Of a DNA stretch of 64,000 nt, positions 47,801-59,888 are shown piece by piece (the first letter of the stretch is position 1; every line of letters starts with the position of its first letter). The DNA is from Dacryopinax spathularia. Its lineage: Eukaryota; Basidiomycota; Dacrymycetes; Dacrymycetales; Dacrymycetaceae. Below the pieces are notes generated by a model that saw only the letters and a list, made by a program, of their open reading frames with translations, was not told the origin of the DNA and made no database searches. The position numbers and the translations under genes were made by a program. The stretch spans positions 372,001 to 436,000 of the forward strand of contig JBBPFI010000008.1 in the NCBI GenBank assembly GCA_037974965.1, written 5' to 3'.

Positions 47801-50800
47801 GCTGGGTGTCATATTCGACCTCGTCCTACTCTTATCGATGGATATCGCTGCGGCTATTGCATTGGAGAATAATACTCTGCGACAGGGGGATGACGAGGCG
47901 GAAATGGCATGCTGCCATGACGAAATGCCGTTGAGAAGACTTTCTGCAAGATGACGCTACTCTCCCTCGACCAGCACGGAAACCTCATCCTCCAGCCAGC
48001 ATCGTCCCGGTACTGCACTGCTCTGTACTTTCCAAGTCGAATTCTCCGCGAAACAGCAAGAAACCGCATCCATTCCAACTCTCAAGCTTGAACATGCCGA
48101 GCCAGCAAGAAAGTCTATGACATCACCCGCCCTTCGCATGCCCAGTACTGCGTATACCCCAATTTTCTGTCATTTCCCTATTTATCCATGCATTTTATCA
48201 CACAATCTCCCGATCCTCCACATCTGTACGAATACGACGTATGAGCAAGAGTACCGTGTACTTCCAGGAAGGATGTAGATGTACGCATGTATGTAATCGG
48301 TAGTATATCCGCTCGAAGCTGTAATGTTACCATATCCATGCACGGTTCTGCGCCCTTTCCACCTTTCACCTGCAGGGCAGACACGACTGACATTGTAGGA
48401 GGCAATAGACGTTGGACGTTGGGCGCCTGTTTCCTGGAAAACTCCGCGGGACCGCGGTCAACAAGCACCGAGGGAGTGCGCAGCATTACGCGCCCGTAGA
48501 AATGCGAGCTGGCAGCTGACCGGTAAGCGCTCGTCCGGTCGTCCGACCATACCCGGGCAGTGGAGGAGTTGTTGATACGACAGGCCGAGTTGTTCGAACT
48601 TGCCGTTGTTGGACGGTTGGACGGTCAGCTGAGGATGTGGGAGTTTGACAGCTTGCACGGCTTTGTGTGTGCTGGGTGGGCGTTTGATGGTTTGATTGGG
48701 GGTTGCTTGATGGGGCTTTGGGGATGTTTGGGTCGGATCTTCGATACATGAGGACTAGGCGTGCAGGCGGTACTCGACTGCTCGGCGGACGCAGGACCTG
48801 AAGGGACTTGCGTGACTCTGATTTGACATTTTGGTCAATGATGGTTATGCCAGAATGGGGAGAAGGCATGTGCGGATCAGATCGCCGCTTGTCCGTCCCG
48901 ACAACAAAAAATCGCAACTCTCGCGGCTGCCCAGCGCAGCATTGAGCGACCACCGGCCTCGAGCATACGTACAATCAAACCAAGTCGAGAGAAAACATCT
49001 TCACACGGTAGGCGAGCTGCTGCCACGCATCCGTACGATGTTACATTGGGGCATCACCTCGCCGATGTTCATTGGTAAGCACTGGTGGCTTGGGAGCACG
49101 GTACCGGCGAGAAAAAAGATAGAACTGAGAATGATTGTCGACCCGCCTAGATCGGAGAACGGAGGACAACTCGGTCGCGTTAGAAGGGGCAACCGTTTCG
49201 ACAAGAAGGTGGAGCCCGACTTGCAGCTCGTTGCCAGCGTCGGATGGGTACAGTCGCCAGAATACAAAGTGCAGCAGGAAGAAGCGCCAAATACGGGCCC
49301 CGTGTGGGGAAGCTTTAGCCGATCAGAGATGCTGACTGTCACAGATCCTGTTGCTTCGGGATTGCTGCGGTTAGTCAGCAGGCTTCGGTGCTGACACGCT
49401 GACAGAGCAAAGCGGGTTGATGCTAAGTTTGGCTTTGGCCGCCCTGAAAACCTTGCTGTATTGGCGTTGCAGGTGCGAACCTGTCGGGATGTTGGTGGAA
49501 TCGTTTCGACCAGGATGTGTGCCAGGATGCTCCTTCGGGTCACGAGAACATCAGACGCAGAACTGTGGCTTCAATTCGAGATAAGCAATCAATATCAGTT
49601 CAGCCCAGGATGAAAAGACAAGTGTCGGAACTGTGGCTCGCATGTGCTTGTCCTGGATGAACTGAAAGGCTGTGTGGAGTCACCAGGGTTGATGGCGCAA
49701 AATGAGGGGAGCCACAGTGCCTGGGAAAATTCCCCTATTGGATAAGCAGGAAACGTTCGTTTCGTAAGGGGATAAGCCGAAGGCTTGGCAACGCGTCCCT
49801 TTGAATCGCTCAGGGCTGGTTCAATTCATTCCTGAACCCGCCAATCACGAATCACCGAGCGAGGACCTGAACGGCTGTGATCCGAGACAGTCGGACTCGG
49901 CTCGAGTGTCGCAGCTTCTATTCAAACGCGGTCGGGCGGTGTCCTGTCTGTCCATCCATATCAACTGCGAGACACTCCTGCGTTTTGGGCCAACTTACTC
50001 AATGGTGTAAGCATGGTATCGCGTAATCGTATAAGCAACCAGGATGGCGTGCCTTGCAAGAGCAGAAGGTTTCGACCAATCACAGGCAAGGCCAAAAATG
50101 GTATTGCGGACAAGGCCAGGACGCTTACCAATCGACGAAAATCAAAGATAGGGCGCCGTCTATTTCTGGTTCGCGTTCGAGAACATGCTCTCGCCGTGCG
50201 GGTCGGGACAGCCGGATACGGGCTATCTCCGGCCGCTCTTCCTGCCCTTTCCGTCCTGTTGACCGGCGCTAATCATCAGAAGGTAGGACAAACCATGTTC
50301 AGGTTGCAGCAGGGTATGCCAGAATCTCACGCATCGTACTCAGGGAAATTCGGAATTTGACCACCGTAGGGTAGGCCTGACGTCATGGCGCGGGGTTCAA
50401 CAACCAACAGCGTTAAAAATACCGTTCTCAGCTTGAAAAGGCGCGCCAAGACCGTTCTGGCGTGGAAGAGAGCGGTTCGTCTCCCTAATCTGGTAACACG
50501 GAGCGCTTGTCCGCTTCTCGCGATCCGCTTTGTCTCACGGTAGGTCGTGTGCAACCTGGAAAGGGACGTACGAGGGGGAGATCGTGGGTATTGTATTGTT
50601 CTCATCGTTGATTGTATACGATGTGCCTAGATCCCTACCAGGCCACGTTGATCAACGTCATCGACGACCCGTAAAGCGCCGAGATTTTACGTGCACCTAC
50701 CCTTTGGCTCGTGGCTGCAAGGTACCTCCTTCCCCAGTCTCGAGCGCTTGTCTTGGACCTCAATGATGCAATTGGGGGACAGGGTAGGTCGAAACTCCTA

Positions 50801-51180
50801 TACCTCGAGCTGAAACTCGTTTGAACCTTCCAGTGATTGTATAGAACTCTTGCCTATCGCATCATCGCAAGAAAGTCCGGAGGCCTCGCCCATACATCGG
50901 AAATCAGGTCTGTGTCTCGGTGGTTGGCAGCAATGGTAGCGGAGCGCGACCCTTTCTGGACGTCGAGAGACACGCGCCGATCGCTATGGTCACATTCGCG
51001 GGCTGCTGACTAGAGCAGACACGCTCGCCCGGACAACCAACATCAGAGTCTTTCCAACAGCCATCCGTTTACGACCATTCAAACACAACATACCACAACA
51101 CATTCACACGCCGTTTCTCGCACGATACTGCTGCATATTCTCGCTGCTATACAATTGAGTACCTACCCCATCGAGGCGCC
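47801..51180. other. Long stretch without a supported gene
   Basis: About 3.4 kb follow the hydrolase. Frames at 48486-48974 (leftward), 48831-49394 (rightward) and 49001-49543 (leftward) overlap each other and show no domain or splice chain. The first few hundred bases are probably 3' UTR. No repeat or mobile-element signature was seen. Confidence 0.35.
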
Positions 51181-51832
51181 ATGACCGTTTTCACTCTGTG
51201 TCTCACCGCCTATCTCCTCCTTTCAGCGATGGCTGTTCCGGTGCCCGTATGTTCTCTCGAACAAGTACGTCATACCTCCTTCTGAATGCAACTTCTTGTA
51301 GGAAGCTTTCGATACCGGGATAGCTCTAGGCCCAGGTTCAGCACGTCAGCTCAGCCCAGAGTTGACGAACGATGTCTATTCAGAAGTACTGGGGACGATT
51401 GGACGCGTCGCATCCGTCAACGAGCACATAGAAGATGGAGAGGAAGCGACATATGAGTCGACGGTGCGGCACCTGCCGTTTGATGAGTCGGCGGTAGTGG
51501 AGGGCGGCATGGAAAGGCGGCGAGTGCAGGCAGGGCGCGGTCGACCCCGTATGCACCAGGTGCGTGGTTGAGATCCCTCGTGGGAAGGCGCTAATTCTGC
51601 CGCATACATTTAGCAAAAGATCCTTAATCTTCCCCACGCCGGGAATACCGACCCTCTTCCCGAAGCAGAGCGACCGATCGGCAAGGTTCCCAGCGCTATC
51701 AACCCGGACGACGCACGGAGCAACACCTTGCTCCAGACCCTCCGGTCCGCCCTGACCGGTCGATATCAGCACACTGTCTTCTGGAAGCAATCCAAACTGC
51801 CGCATGCCTTCTACAAGGTCGCTGCGGTCTGA
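51181..51832 (+). CDS. Small predicted secreted protein
   Basis: Three exons (51181-51264, 51302-51559, 51614-51832) with 37- and 54-bp phase-0 introns give 186 residues. The start is a textbook signal peptide: MTVF, a hydrophobic LCLTAYLLLSA core, then AVPVPV at a likely cleavage site near residue 18. The mature part is polar, with acidic (HIEDGEEATYE) and basic (ERRRVQAGRGRPR) halves and a single Cys just after the cleavage site. It is not Cys-rich. No domain recognised; candidates are a small effector-like or cell-wall protein. Confidence 0.6.
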
Positions 51833-52484
51833 GTCGGCCTCTTGCGCCTTTCTGGGCATATGCACATGCAGCCTGCGCCGAAGCAGCACATGAATACCGC
51901 AGGCACACACGAATCACGGAGCACGTAAATAGCACAGCCTGTTTAACAATAATGACAACCGAGCATTAATCAGTCAGTCATGGCATCTAGATCTTGGCCC
52001 GATCCGTAATTTGACAGGGAAGGCGGCATAACCGAATCACCTAATCTGACTCCTGCCTTTCGGAAGTAGCTTCGACGGGTCAGGTAATCAATTCAGTTCA
52101 GGGTTGTGGCGTTTTCAGGTGGGGAGGAAGCCGTTGGAAGGGGGTCAAATTCCCAAGCATCACGTGACGCCCCCCCCTTCGGCCTGGCTTGACCACAACG
52201 AGCGAGGCTGTGATGCTGTAAAACGTCTCCAAAGCGGCCGAGTTGTCTGAAGGGCCAACGTTCTGCAGGAAGCCGTTCTCGTACCAGCCTGGTGATCAGC
52301 GGTCTAAACAGGCCGCTGATCCAGAAGACTCGTGCGGTGCTTCGTAAAGGTCTCAAGACGGAGAAACATGGTATCGGCAGAACACAGGTTTGTAGAGGGC
52401 TAGCTGGACCGCAAGAAGCGGCCTGAGGATGTTGCGAAGATGCCGCCCAATCTCCAAAGTGGGAGCCGGAGCACTCGACATATA
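51833..52484. other. 3' flank and left host side of the Tc1 insertion
   Basis: The last about 130 bases continue, on the minus strand, the open frame interrupted by the transposon (see 52353-54192). No other gene supported. Confidence 0.4.
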
Positions 52485-53852
52485 CAGTACCGCGCAAAAA
52501 TAATGAAACGTCCCTGGTCCCTGTGTCGCACGATTTGGCATATCGCTCCGATTGTCATCAAAATTGATGAAGATTGGTATCTACAAAACAGATTGGTATA
52601 TTAATGGAGGTTGTAGAGCGTGTTAATATTTTGTATTTCCCCCCTTGGCCTGGACCACAGCAGCAACACGTCGGGTCATGGAGCGGTAGAGGTTCTTGAT
52701 GTACCCTGGATCGATTTTGCGCCATTCGTCTTGGATGACCGGCCACATCTCATCCACATTCTTTGGGTTGGGAAGACGTCGATGTACCGCTTTCTTGAGC
52801 TCATGCCAAGCATGTTCAATCGGATTCAGGTCGCAGGATTGTGCTGGCCAGGTGAGACAGAACACATCGTTCTCCTCAAACCATGCACGGGCAACGAGAG
52901 ATGAGTGGGCCGGTGCGCCATCCTGCTGGAAGATAACGTCCTCTGGATCTTTCTGGATATCAGCCAGCGTGCCCAGGAATGCCTCTTCCAGCAAATCGCA
53001 GTATCCTGGACCATCCAAAGTCCCTTCACAACGGTAGATCCTTCCCACCCCACTCGCCGTGATGCATGCCCAAACCATGATGCTATCTCCCCCTCCGTAT
53101 TTCCATGTCTGCCTCACATTCTCTTGCAGATATCCCTCGCCAGGCCTCCTCCAAACCCACAAGATTCCATCTGACCCCTTCAGCGTGATCCGGCACTCAT
53201 CGGAGAAGATGACATCTTCCCAAGACTCATTGTCGTAATTGAGGTGGTTCACTGCCCACCTCAAGCGCTTCTTGATGTGCAAAGGCGTCAAACCGGGGCG
53301 TTTCTTCCTGATGTAGGCACGGAGAGGGGTCTTGTGTAACCAACGTCGAACTGTGGAGACTGAGACTTGAGGGAAGAGCTTGCGCTGAAGATCAGCTGCA
53401 TCACTAGCCTCCCGGGTACGAAGCATACGGACTGCGCGATGGAGCATGCGTGCATCGCAGCCTGATTTGCGCCCTCTCCCCTCGATTTTCTTGTTGAGTG
53501 TTGCTTCATCGGCTTCACCATACTTCTTGCTGTTTCGCCAGACAGAAGTGCGGCTCATTTTCAGCTCGGCGCCAATTTTGCAGCGAGGGACATTCCATCG
53601 GAGGCCAGCAACAAGGGCCCGTCGCTTCCGAGGTGAGCAGTAGATGTGGCGCTTGTGGGGGGCTCGCTGGGGGGTGTTCACCATTGCAGTACAGTAGGCT
53701 TTGGTATCTCAGACAAGCAGGGCACAAGGCAGAAGGGGTATAGGTAATGTGATTGACGTGTACAAACAACAAACAGAAGCAATGTCAAGCGCGACGTGAC
53801 GTGTTGCGCGACGCGCGGACCAGGGACGTTTCATTATTTTTGCGCGGTACTG
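52485..53852 (-). mobile_element. Complete Tc1/mariner transposon, 1368 bp
   Basis: Perfect 36-bp terminal inverted repeats (52485-52520 and 53817-53852) begin CAGTACCGCG; a looser match continues inward. TA dinucleotides flank both ends (52483-52484, 53853-53854), the usual target duplication of this superfamily. One intact transposase fills the inside. Identical inverted repeats and an intact gene point to recent insertion. Confidence 0.95.
52623..53684 (-). CDS. Tc1-like transposase
   Basis: Intronless, 353 residues. The N-terminal half has helix-turn-helix DNA-binding segments (VAGLRWNVPRCKIGAELKMS and a second one near VSVSTVRRWLHKTP) joined by a GRGRKSG linker of the GRPR type. The catalytic triad is visible: Asp in VIFSDECR, Asp in FQQDGAPAH and Glu in LNPIEHAW. 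The spacing between the last two fits the DD34E pattern of Tc1. Intact throughout, so it could be active. Confidence 0.93.
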   Translation of the reverse strand: MVNTPQRAPHKRHIYCSPRKRRALVAGLRWNVPRCKIGAELKMSRTSVWRNSKKYGEADEATLNKKIEGRGRKSGCDARMLHRAVRMLRTREASDAADLQRKLFPQVSVSTVRRWLHKTPLRAYIRKKRPGLTPLHIKKRLRWAVNHLNYDNESWEDVIFSDECRITLKGSDGILWVWRRPGEGYLQENVRQTWKYGGGDSIMVWACITASGVGRIYRCEGTLDGPGYCDLLEEAFLGTLADIQKDPEDVIFQQDGAPAHSSLVARAWFEENDVFCLTWPAQSCDLNPIEHAWHELKKAVHRRLPNPKNVDEMWPVIQDEWRKIDPGYIKNLYRSMTRRVAAVVQAKGGNTKY

Positions 53853-54192
53853 TACGGTGCGCAATGGCTTGCTGTAGTAACAAAAGCGCAAGCTCTCGAA
53901 TTTCCAGGTGCATTTTGGATTTTGCGACTTCTTCTGAAATGCTGGTCGTATGTAGCATTCTAAAGATAGTGCTCGTATCGATGTTCGAGCCTAGGGGAAG
54001 ATGCTGGACTGAGGTGCCGCGGGCTGACGGGAGAAATGCCTCGCTCCAGAGGCGATTATACGCCCAAGAAGACAAGCTAAGGGTCCTCCTGCTCCCGATG
54101 GTCCCGTGTGAAACCTTGACATAATCAGTGGCGGTGCAGGGAAAGTCCTCCGAAGATCTGGGCACCTCAACACGAACATCCTCCGCATCCAC

Positions 54193-55600
54193 AGAGCAGA
54201 ATCATGTCAACTGCAGTCGACCTGGAACGTGTTTTCCGACACCTCATAAGGCCTGCCGTCCAATTAAATGGAACAGCATGCCGGACCATGGGAGCCGCAA
54301 GGATGCGGCCAATGCCAGAAATGACGGAAGCGGTGTCTGATTGGAGGAACCTAGTTAGGGTCGCACTGCCGGCGGCCCTGGATCCCACGGTTTGACAGTG
54401 TGCAGAGCAAGGGAAGGTGTCCGTATCCGGCAAGAAGAGAGGAATCCAACTGTAGAGGTCCGGTACAGCCGCGTTGGGTCGTGGGCACGTCAGCCGCTCG
54501 CCCCACCACGCGATGTTGGTGGAAGAGGTAGATGCCAAGCGTGTCCGCCTCGGTTGTGTTGTCTGCTGTGCGGAAAGTCTGGTGCTTGCGATGGGGGGAA
54601 ACATAGAAGGCGACCCGGCTATGGCAACTGGGGAGAATGTACGATGAGCGTTGACGACTTTTGCAAGAAGGGGATGATTGCCTCATCGGGGAAAAAGACC
54701 GTCAGAATAGGAGGGGGGTTGGACGACAAGAGGGCGACCCATATTGTCACAGCTTCTCTCGGAAAGGCAGGCTGGCCATGGGCAGATGGCCACCGACTCG
54801 TTCTATGATTTATGCGAGATTGAATAGATGGCGATATTTGGGTTTTCGCTATCGAAGGAAGCATAAGTTGTGGCGGCTGGCAGATTCCCTTGGATAGGCC
54901 CTGAGATGAATGGCAAGTCACGGAATCGGGTTGCATGTTTCTTGTCGTTCTGTCTCCGTTCCATGTCGGAAGACAAGGTGCATAATGTGTTGCCCTTTAG
55001 GACTGGTCGGCAGGAGGAAGACAGCGGAGGGAGAAGGAGGAAGGTCGAGAGCGAGACTCGGCGAATGTGACGTCCCATGCTGTGCGCGGCAGAGACCTTG
55101 GTCAGCGGGAGCAGGAAGGCCGACCCGTCTAAGGGACGACCATGCTTCAGCGACAGAGAGTAGAGAGATGTGAGGGCAGATTTCGCCCCGGTCTCCTCCT
55201 CCTCCTCGACCCAACAACCCCACCGGTCAAACTACCGACTTGAAATAAGACGTCAGAAGAGTACCGCCTCTTCCACATGCCGGCTGGATCCTTAATCGAG
55301 GTCTCCAACCCGTCCCGCGCTATATAACGACCAGTCCATTCATTCCCCCTGCCCGGCCAATTTCGCACCCTTCTTCCAGCCTTTGCCCCGTGCCACACCG
55401 CCCGCCGGGCAAACCGATTATTTACCGGTCATCCCCTTCCCCCTCGAAACGCTATACAAACCTAACCCCCCTTGCTTCTGTCCTGTCCCTTTATCGTCCC
55501 TCTCTCCTCTACGTTCACCTTGTGTCCTTGATCCCTCTCGGCCGCGTTTCGAATTGGTCCCTAGCCCGACTGCGCCGTGTCCTTGGCGGGCAAACTGAAC
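54193..55600. other. Upstream region of the Zn2Cys6 regulator
   Basis: No gene supported between 54193 and about 55300. From about 55370 to 55580 the plus strand is strongly pyrimidine-rich (long CCTT/CTCC runs), as is common just upstream of transcription starts in filamentous fungi. Confidence 0.4.
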
Positions 55601-58600
55601 ATGGTCATTACAAGCTATTTCTTGGACGAGCTCGATGGCAGGCTGGATGGTGATCTCAGCCAGATTGGAAGGAAGGCCTCTCATGTAACAAAGGCATGCA
55701 ATGCCTGCAAGAAGAGGTGCGCTTGTGCTTCAATGTCAGGCTCGCACTTTCGTCTGACAGATGGATGCAGGAAGGCCAAATGCGATCGTCAACGGCCCTC
55801 ATGTGGCCCATGTCAATTGCGTCGAGAGAAGGTCAGTGATCCCTCTTATGTTGTACCCAGCTACCGTTGCTAACAACCTGAAGTGCGAGTTCACTGAGGG
55901 CGACAGACGACACCACCCTGACCGACAGTTCGTTGATTCGCTCGAGCAGCGCAACAAGGCGTTGGAGGAACGCAACAAGGACCTCGATGCGCGGCTGCAG
56001 AGCCTTGTCAACTTCGTCAAGCGTATGGGCCTTGAGGTCCCCGCTGTATCCGATCAGACTCCGAAGTCAGAACCGTCTCTCACTAGGTTGTCGACACCTA
56101 GCGTAAAGAACAGCGAACTTTCGTTGAGCCCGGAGCCAGAGTTGACGCTTGCCTCAATATCCCCTGAGATGGGTAATCTCAAGATAAGCCCACCAGGAGA
56201 GGGAGGGGAGACGTTACTGCATGATGCACAGCCAACGCTAATTGTACGTCTTCGAGCCGCATATATGCTGTCACCCCTGCTCATCATGTATCCAGCGCGA
56301 CGAGCGCGGTAATCATTACCTCTACGGGGCAACCTCAGCCATGCAACACCTGCCGAGCTCCTTCTGCTCTGAAGAACTGGTCTTCCGGGACGCTGGGATT
56401 GGACCATCACCTCCGCGAACTCAGTCTAACTCGCCCACGCTTGTTGTGGGCTCCGAACCATCCTCTGGTGGCACCAGCACAGTCGGCTATGATCACCTGC
56501 GACACCTTCCGTGCCATCTTCATCTGACTCTTGAAGAACATGAAGAGATGCTGCACACCCTCTTCCGCGTCCTTCCTGCTCATATGAAGCTGCACTCGGC
56601 CCAATTCCTCCGCTCCATGCGATCGACTCTTGCATACCCTTCCCCACCAAAGATGTCGGGTCGCTCTCCATCCTTTCCCTTCCCATCAATGCCGCGTGAC
56701 AGGACGATGCCGCTGGCCGATAATGGCTTCCCGTTCCCGCACATGACGAACACAACCATGCCATTCTTGTCCGTCATGCAAGACTTCAGCTTCACTCAAA
56801 GTACCCGACTTCCGCCTGACATGCCTACCGGTATGCCTGCAGAGGTCTTTACACCTCACGCTCTCATCAACCGTCAAGAGTTTGATGCGGTCTTCGATGC
56901 ACAACCAGACCCTGTCCTCCCGCCACAGGTTACACCGCACTACTCGCCGATGCTCCATAACGCCATTCTCTCCGTTGCTCTAGCCAATTCTGTCAAACCT
57001 GAGAACCGGGAACTGGAACTCCGCCGCGAGGTGGCTCAGATGGCGAAGGCGAATCTTGAGACCGAGCTGTCCCTGCCGAGTCTGACGGGAGTGCAATCGC
57101 TGCAGTACCTAGCCAACTATCACGCAGGTATGTCAGACCATGCCTTGGGCTGGCAATACTTCGGTATGGCCGTTCGAATGGCTCAAGCGCTCGGTCTTAA
57201 CCTCGACTGCACATCCCTTGTGGAGTCGGGCGATATCTCGGACACGCTGCAGAAGGAGCGTAATGCTGCCTTCTGGGCCGTCTATATCCAGGACAAGTAC
57301 TGGTCGCTCTGGTTCGGACGAACTGTGGCTCTTCCGGAGGGATCGTACAATATTCCCATCCCCGAAGTCGATGCAGCTCTCGATCTCTTGCCGATGAACG
57401 CGGGCGAGGGTGTGGACGAGACGACCGAGATTGGCTGCCAGCCAGCCTTCCTTAGTAGCACCTTCGTGCAGACTTGCAAGTTGATGATCATCGCCTCGAA
57501 GATCTTGACCAATATGTAAGGAGATCGTGTACCGAGCCTTCCGCTTTTACTGACATGACAATCAGCTACGGTACCAAAAAGACAGTGGATATGAATGTGG
57601 TCAGCAAACTCAGGTAAATGATTCTGCTTTTGAGGAAGTCCATTTACTCACTGCTTGACGACAGGCTGGAACTGGACGACTGGCACAACAAGCTGCCTCC
57701 GTCACTGCACTATTCGACGACTACTCTTTCGGCTTCTATCCCGCACATCCTCACGCTGCAGATGACGTTCAACTGGCTCATTATCATCCTTGATCGTCCC
57801 TTCTATCGTTCCGTCACACAGCCTCTGCATCAGGAGCCCGCAGTGAAACGGTGTGATGCCGCGCTACGTCGTATTGTGCGCTTGTTCCGATCGTGGCATG
57901 ACTCGCACGGTCTGCGATTGTGTTCTCCCGTCCATAGTGCCATCATCTTCACGACAGGAGCCACATTCCTGCTCTCGGCCGTGCAGTTCAAGCCACTTTC
58001 CGAGAAGAAGCGGAAAGAGGGTCTGGACGGCGTCAAGTTCTGTGCCAGACTGTTGAAAGAGATGGGCATGGTATGGCCCGCCGCGAAGGAGAAAGCCGGC
58101 ATTCTATTCCGCCTGCAGAAGAAGTTCTCGGCCACCGTCGATGCCGCCGGAGACGGCATGCCAGCGGATATCCAGAGAGGATCTAGTGATGACTCATTCG
58201 ATCTCTCCGAAATTAAGGATGACCCTGAGTAGGATATTTTATTCCGTCTAATTTACGTTATGGCTGATCGTGATTTTGCGCAGATGGGCCGACTTGGCAC
58301 TCGAGTTGTCGTCCGACGAAGGCACTGTGCCCCAATTCGTTATGGACCCGTCGGCCTTCGAGCAAGGACGTACGTACACGGACACGGGCTACTGCTATGA
58401 CCTGCACGAAGCAGCCTTGCCCAGAGGCGAACGTGCTGCAAGCGCCGAGCGATGCAATCCGACCTTGGGCGCAGACTTCTTCCTCACGACTCTGTATCAA
58501 TTTATGGAGAACTATGATACGGCGCCGCAACAACCGCGCTACCAAGCGCCTGTCATTCCGGAAGTCGCAGAAGCTGAAAGGCAGGTCCTCGACGGTATCT

Positions 58601-58758
58601 TGAACGACAGTATCACCACCAGTGGTACCCATGGCATAGACCATCTGGACGAGGACCTGGATGACGCCAACTTGTATGAAGGCTGGTCTGCCGAGTACAT
58701 CAACTTTGATGCTTACAGCGCGGGCGACGCTGGCGATCTCATGGAGATGTCCCTTTAG
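55601..58758 (+). CDS. Zn2Cys6 transcription factor with fungal-specific TF domain
   Basis: Seven exons (55601-55716, 55771-55831, 55884-56243, 56296-57515, 57566-57613, 57665-58228, 58284-58758) give 947 residues in exact phase. After splicing, the zinc cluster has the classic spacing: ACNACKKRKAKC, then DRQRPSCGPC, QLRREK, C. A coiled-coil dimerisation segment follows (SLEQRNKALEERNKDLDARL). The middle region matches fungal-specific transcription factor domains, with SLTGVQSLQYLANYHAG, WQYFGMAVRMAQALGLN, and RNAAFWAVYIQDKYWSLWFGR. Such proteins bind CGG repeats and control metabolic genes. The C-terminus is acidic and may activate transcription. Two short introns split the zinc cluster. Target genes cannot be read here. 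Confidence 0.92.
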
Positions 58759-59122
58759 GCCGCTGTGCGAGGTAGCTTGGTGTATGTTCTTGTATTTTTC
58801 TTTTCAGGCTTTTAGGAGGGGCATTTTCTTTCACCGGTATTTAGGACGCCTCTCTGTTTTGCTCTATTGCTGTAGCCTAGCCATGTATGACTACCAATTA
58901 ACTTGCATATTCGAACGCAGACGTCTTTGCTTGGAATGCCAAAGGGTTAGTTTGTGTACCTACCTCGACACATCGGAATAACCATCGGCAGCGCACTAAT
59001 GGGTACTATCCAGTGTATGTGATCAGGTTCCCATTAAGGAAGTTACGGAAGAAGTAGGAGGTATAAGGAAAGCAGAGTGTGATATATGCGAAAATGGGTC
59101 GATATCATTGTCTGTATATGCC
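58759..59122. other. Convergent 3' region
   Basis: 364 bp between two convergent stop codons, AT-richer than the flanking exons. Holds the two 3' UTRs; nothing else seen. Confidence 0.4.
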
Positions 59123-59888
59123 TCATGTCGGTTTCGGAGCCGTAGTCGTGCCACAAGCGATGATGCGCACGTCCTTGTTCACCTTGCCAGAAGGCTCGCC
59201 GCAATCGTTGATCTTCTGGCAAACGTCGTCGGGGTCTTCTAGTACCTTGCCGAATACGACGTCCTTCTTATCAAGGTGGGCTATGCGTCCGCTCGCGATC
59301 AATACACCTGCATAATAACAACGTCTGTTAAACGATCACTCACACAGCGTGTGCTCCCGCATCGTTATATAGAACTGTGACTGCGCCGTGTCCGGTCCGA
59401 ATGTCGCCATACAGAGCAAGCCCTTCTGGTTGTGCTTGTGAAGGTAGTTCTCGCTGGGAAACGCGCCGCCTCCAAAGTATATAGATTTGCCGCCTGACCC
59501 GTCGCCCTCTGTCATAATCGGCGCAATGAGCCGATGTAACCCAATGGCAAGGAAGAGAATGCGCACTCGTGAAGTCTCCGCCTTGGATGATGTAGCCGGG
59601 GATTACGCGGTGGAACTTGCAGCCTTTGTAGCCGTATCCCTTCGTCCCGTCCGCCAATGCCATGAAGTTCTCGGTTGTTACGGGGCAGTCTCGCCAGAAG
59701 AGCCGGAAGAGGATGCGGCCCACGAACTCGCCATCAATCGCAATGTCGAACTGCGTACATCATGAGCATTGTCGTGAAACGGGTGAGGAAGCAGCACGCA
59801 CGTAGACATAGCCATACTGGGGTATCTCTCCGCGCTGGGATGCTGCCTGTTTGTCCCGCAGGTAGTTCGTCCACTGGACCCAGGACAT
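59123..59888 (-). CDS. Cyclophilin-type peptidyl-prolyl isomerase
   Basis: Four exons (59888-59802, 59750-59567, 59508-59344, 59307-59123) give 206 residues. Cyclophilin hallmarks: [84 protein letters not shown]. Relative to human CypA, Arg55, Gln63 and Phe113 are kept, while Phe60 is Tyr, Met61 is Ile, Trp121 is His and His126 is Asp. Activity and cyclosporin binding may therefore be reduced. The 28-residue lead before the fold resembles the longer N-terminus of CypH-type proteins. No signal peptide, so probably cytosolic or nuclear. Confidence 0.9.

Larger units (their letters stand above)
52353..54192 (-). pseudogene. Open frame split by the Tc1 element
   Basis: The minus-strand frame open from 54192 reaches the TA at 53853 (...LLLLQQAIAHR). 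On the far side of the element a frame resumes in the same phase (MSSAPAPTLEIGRHLRNILR) and stops at 52353. Reading across a single TA gives one uninterrupted frame of about 155 codons, so the element may have landed in a coding exon of a host gene. No domain recognised and no upstream exon placed, so whether it was a real gene is uncertain. Confidence 0.35.

Noticed and set aside
48486-49543. Candidate genes on either strand after the hydrolase
   Set aside because: Frames overlap on opposite strands, composition is uneven and no splice chain or motif favours any of them.
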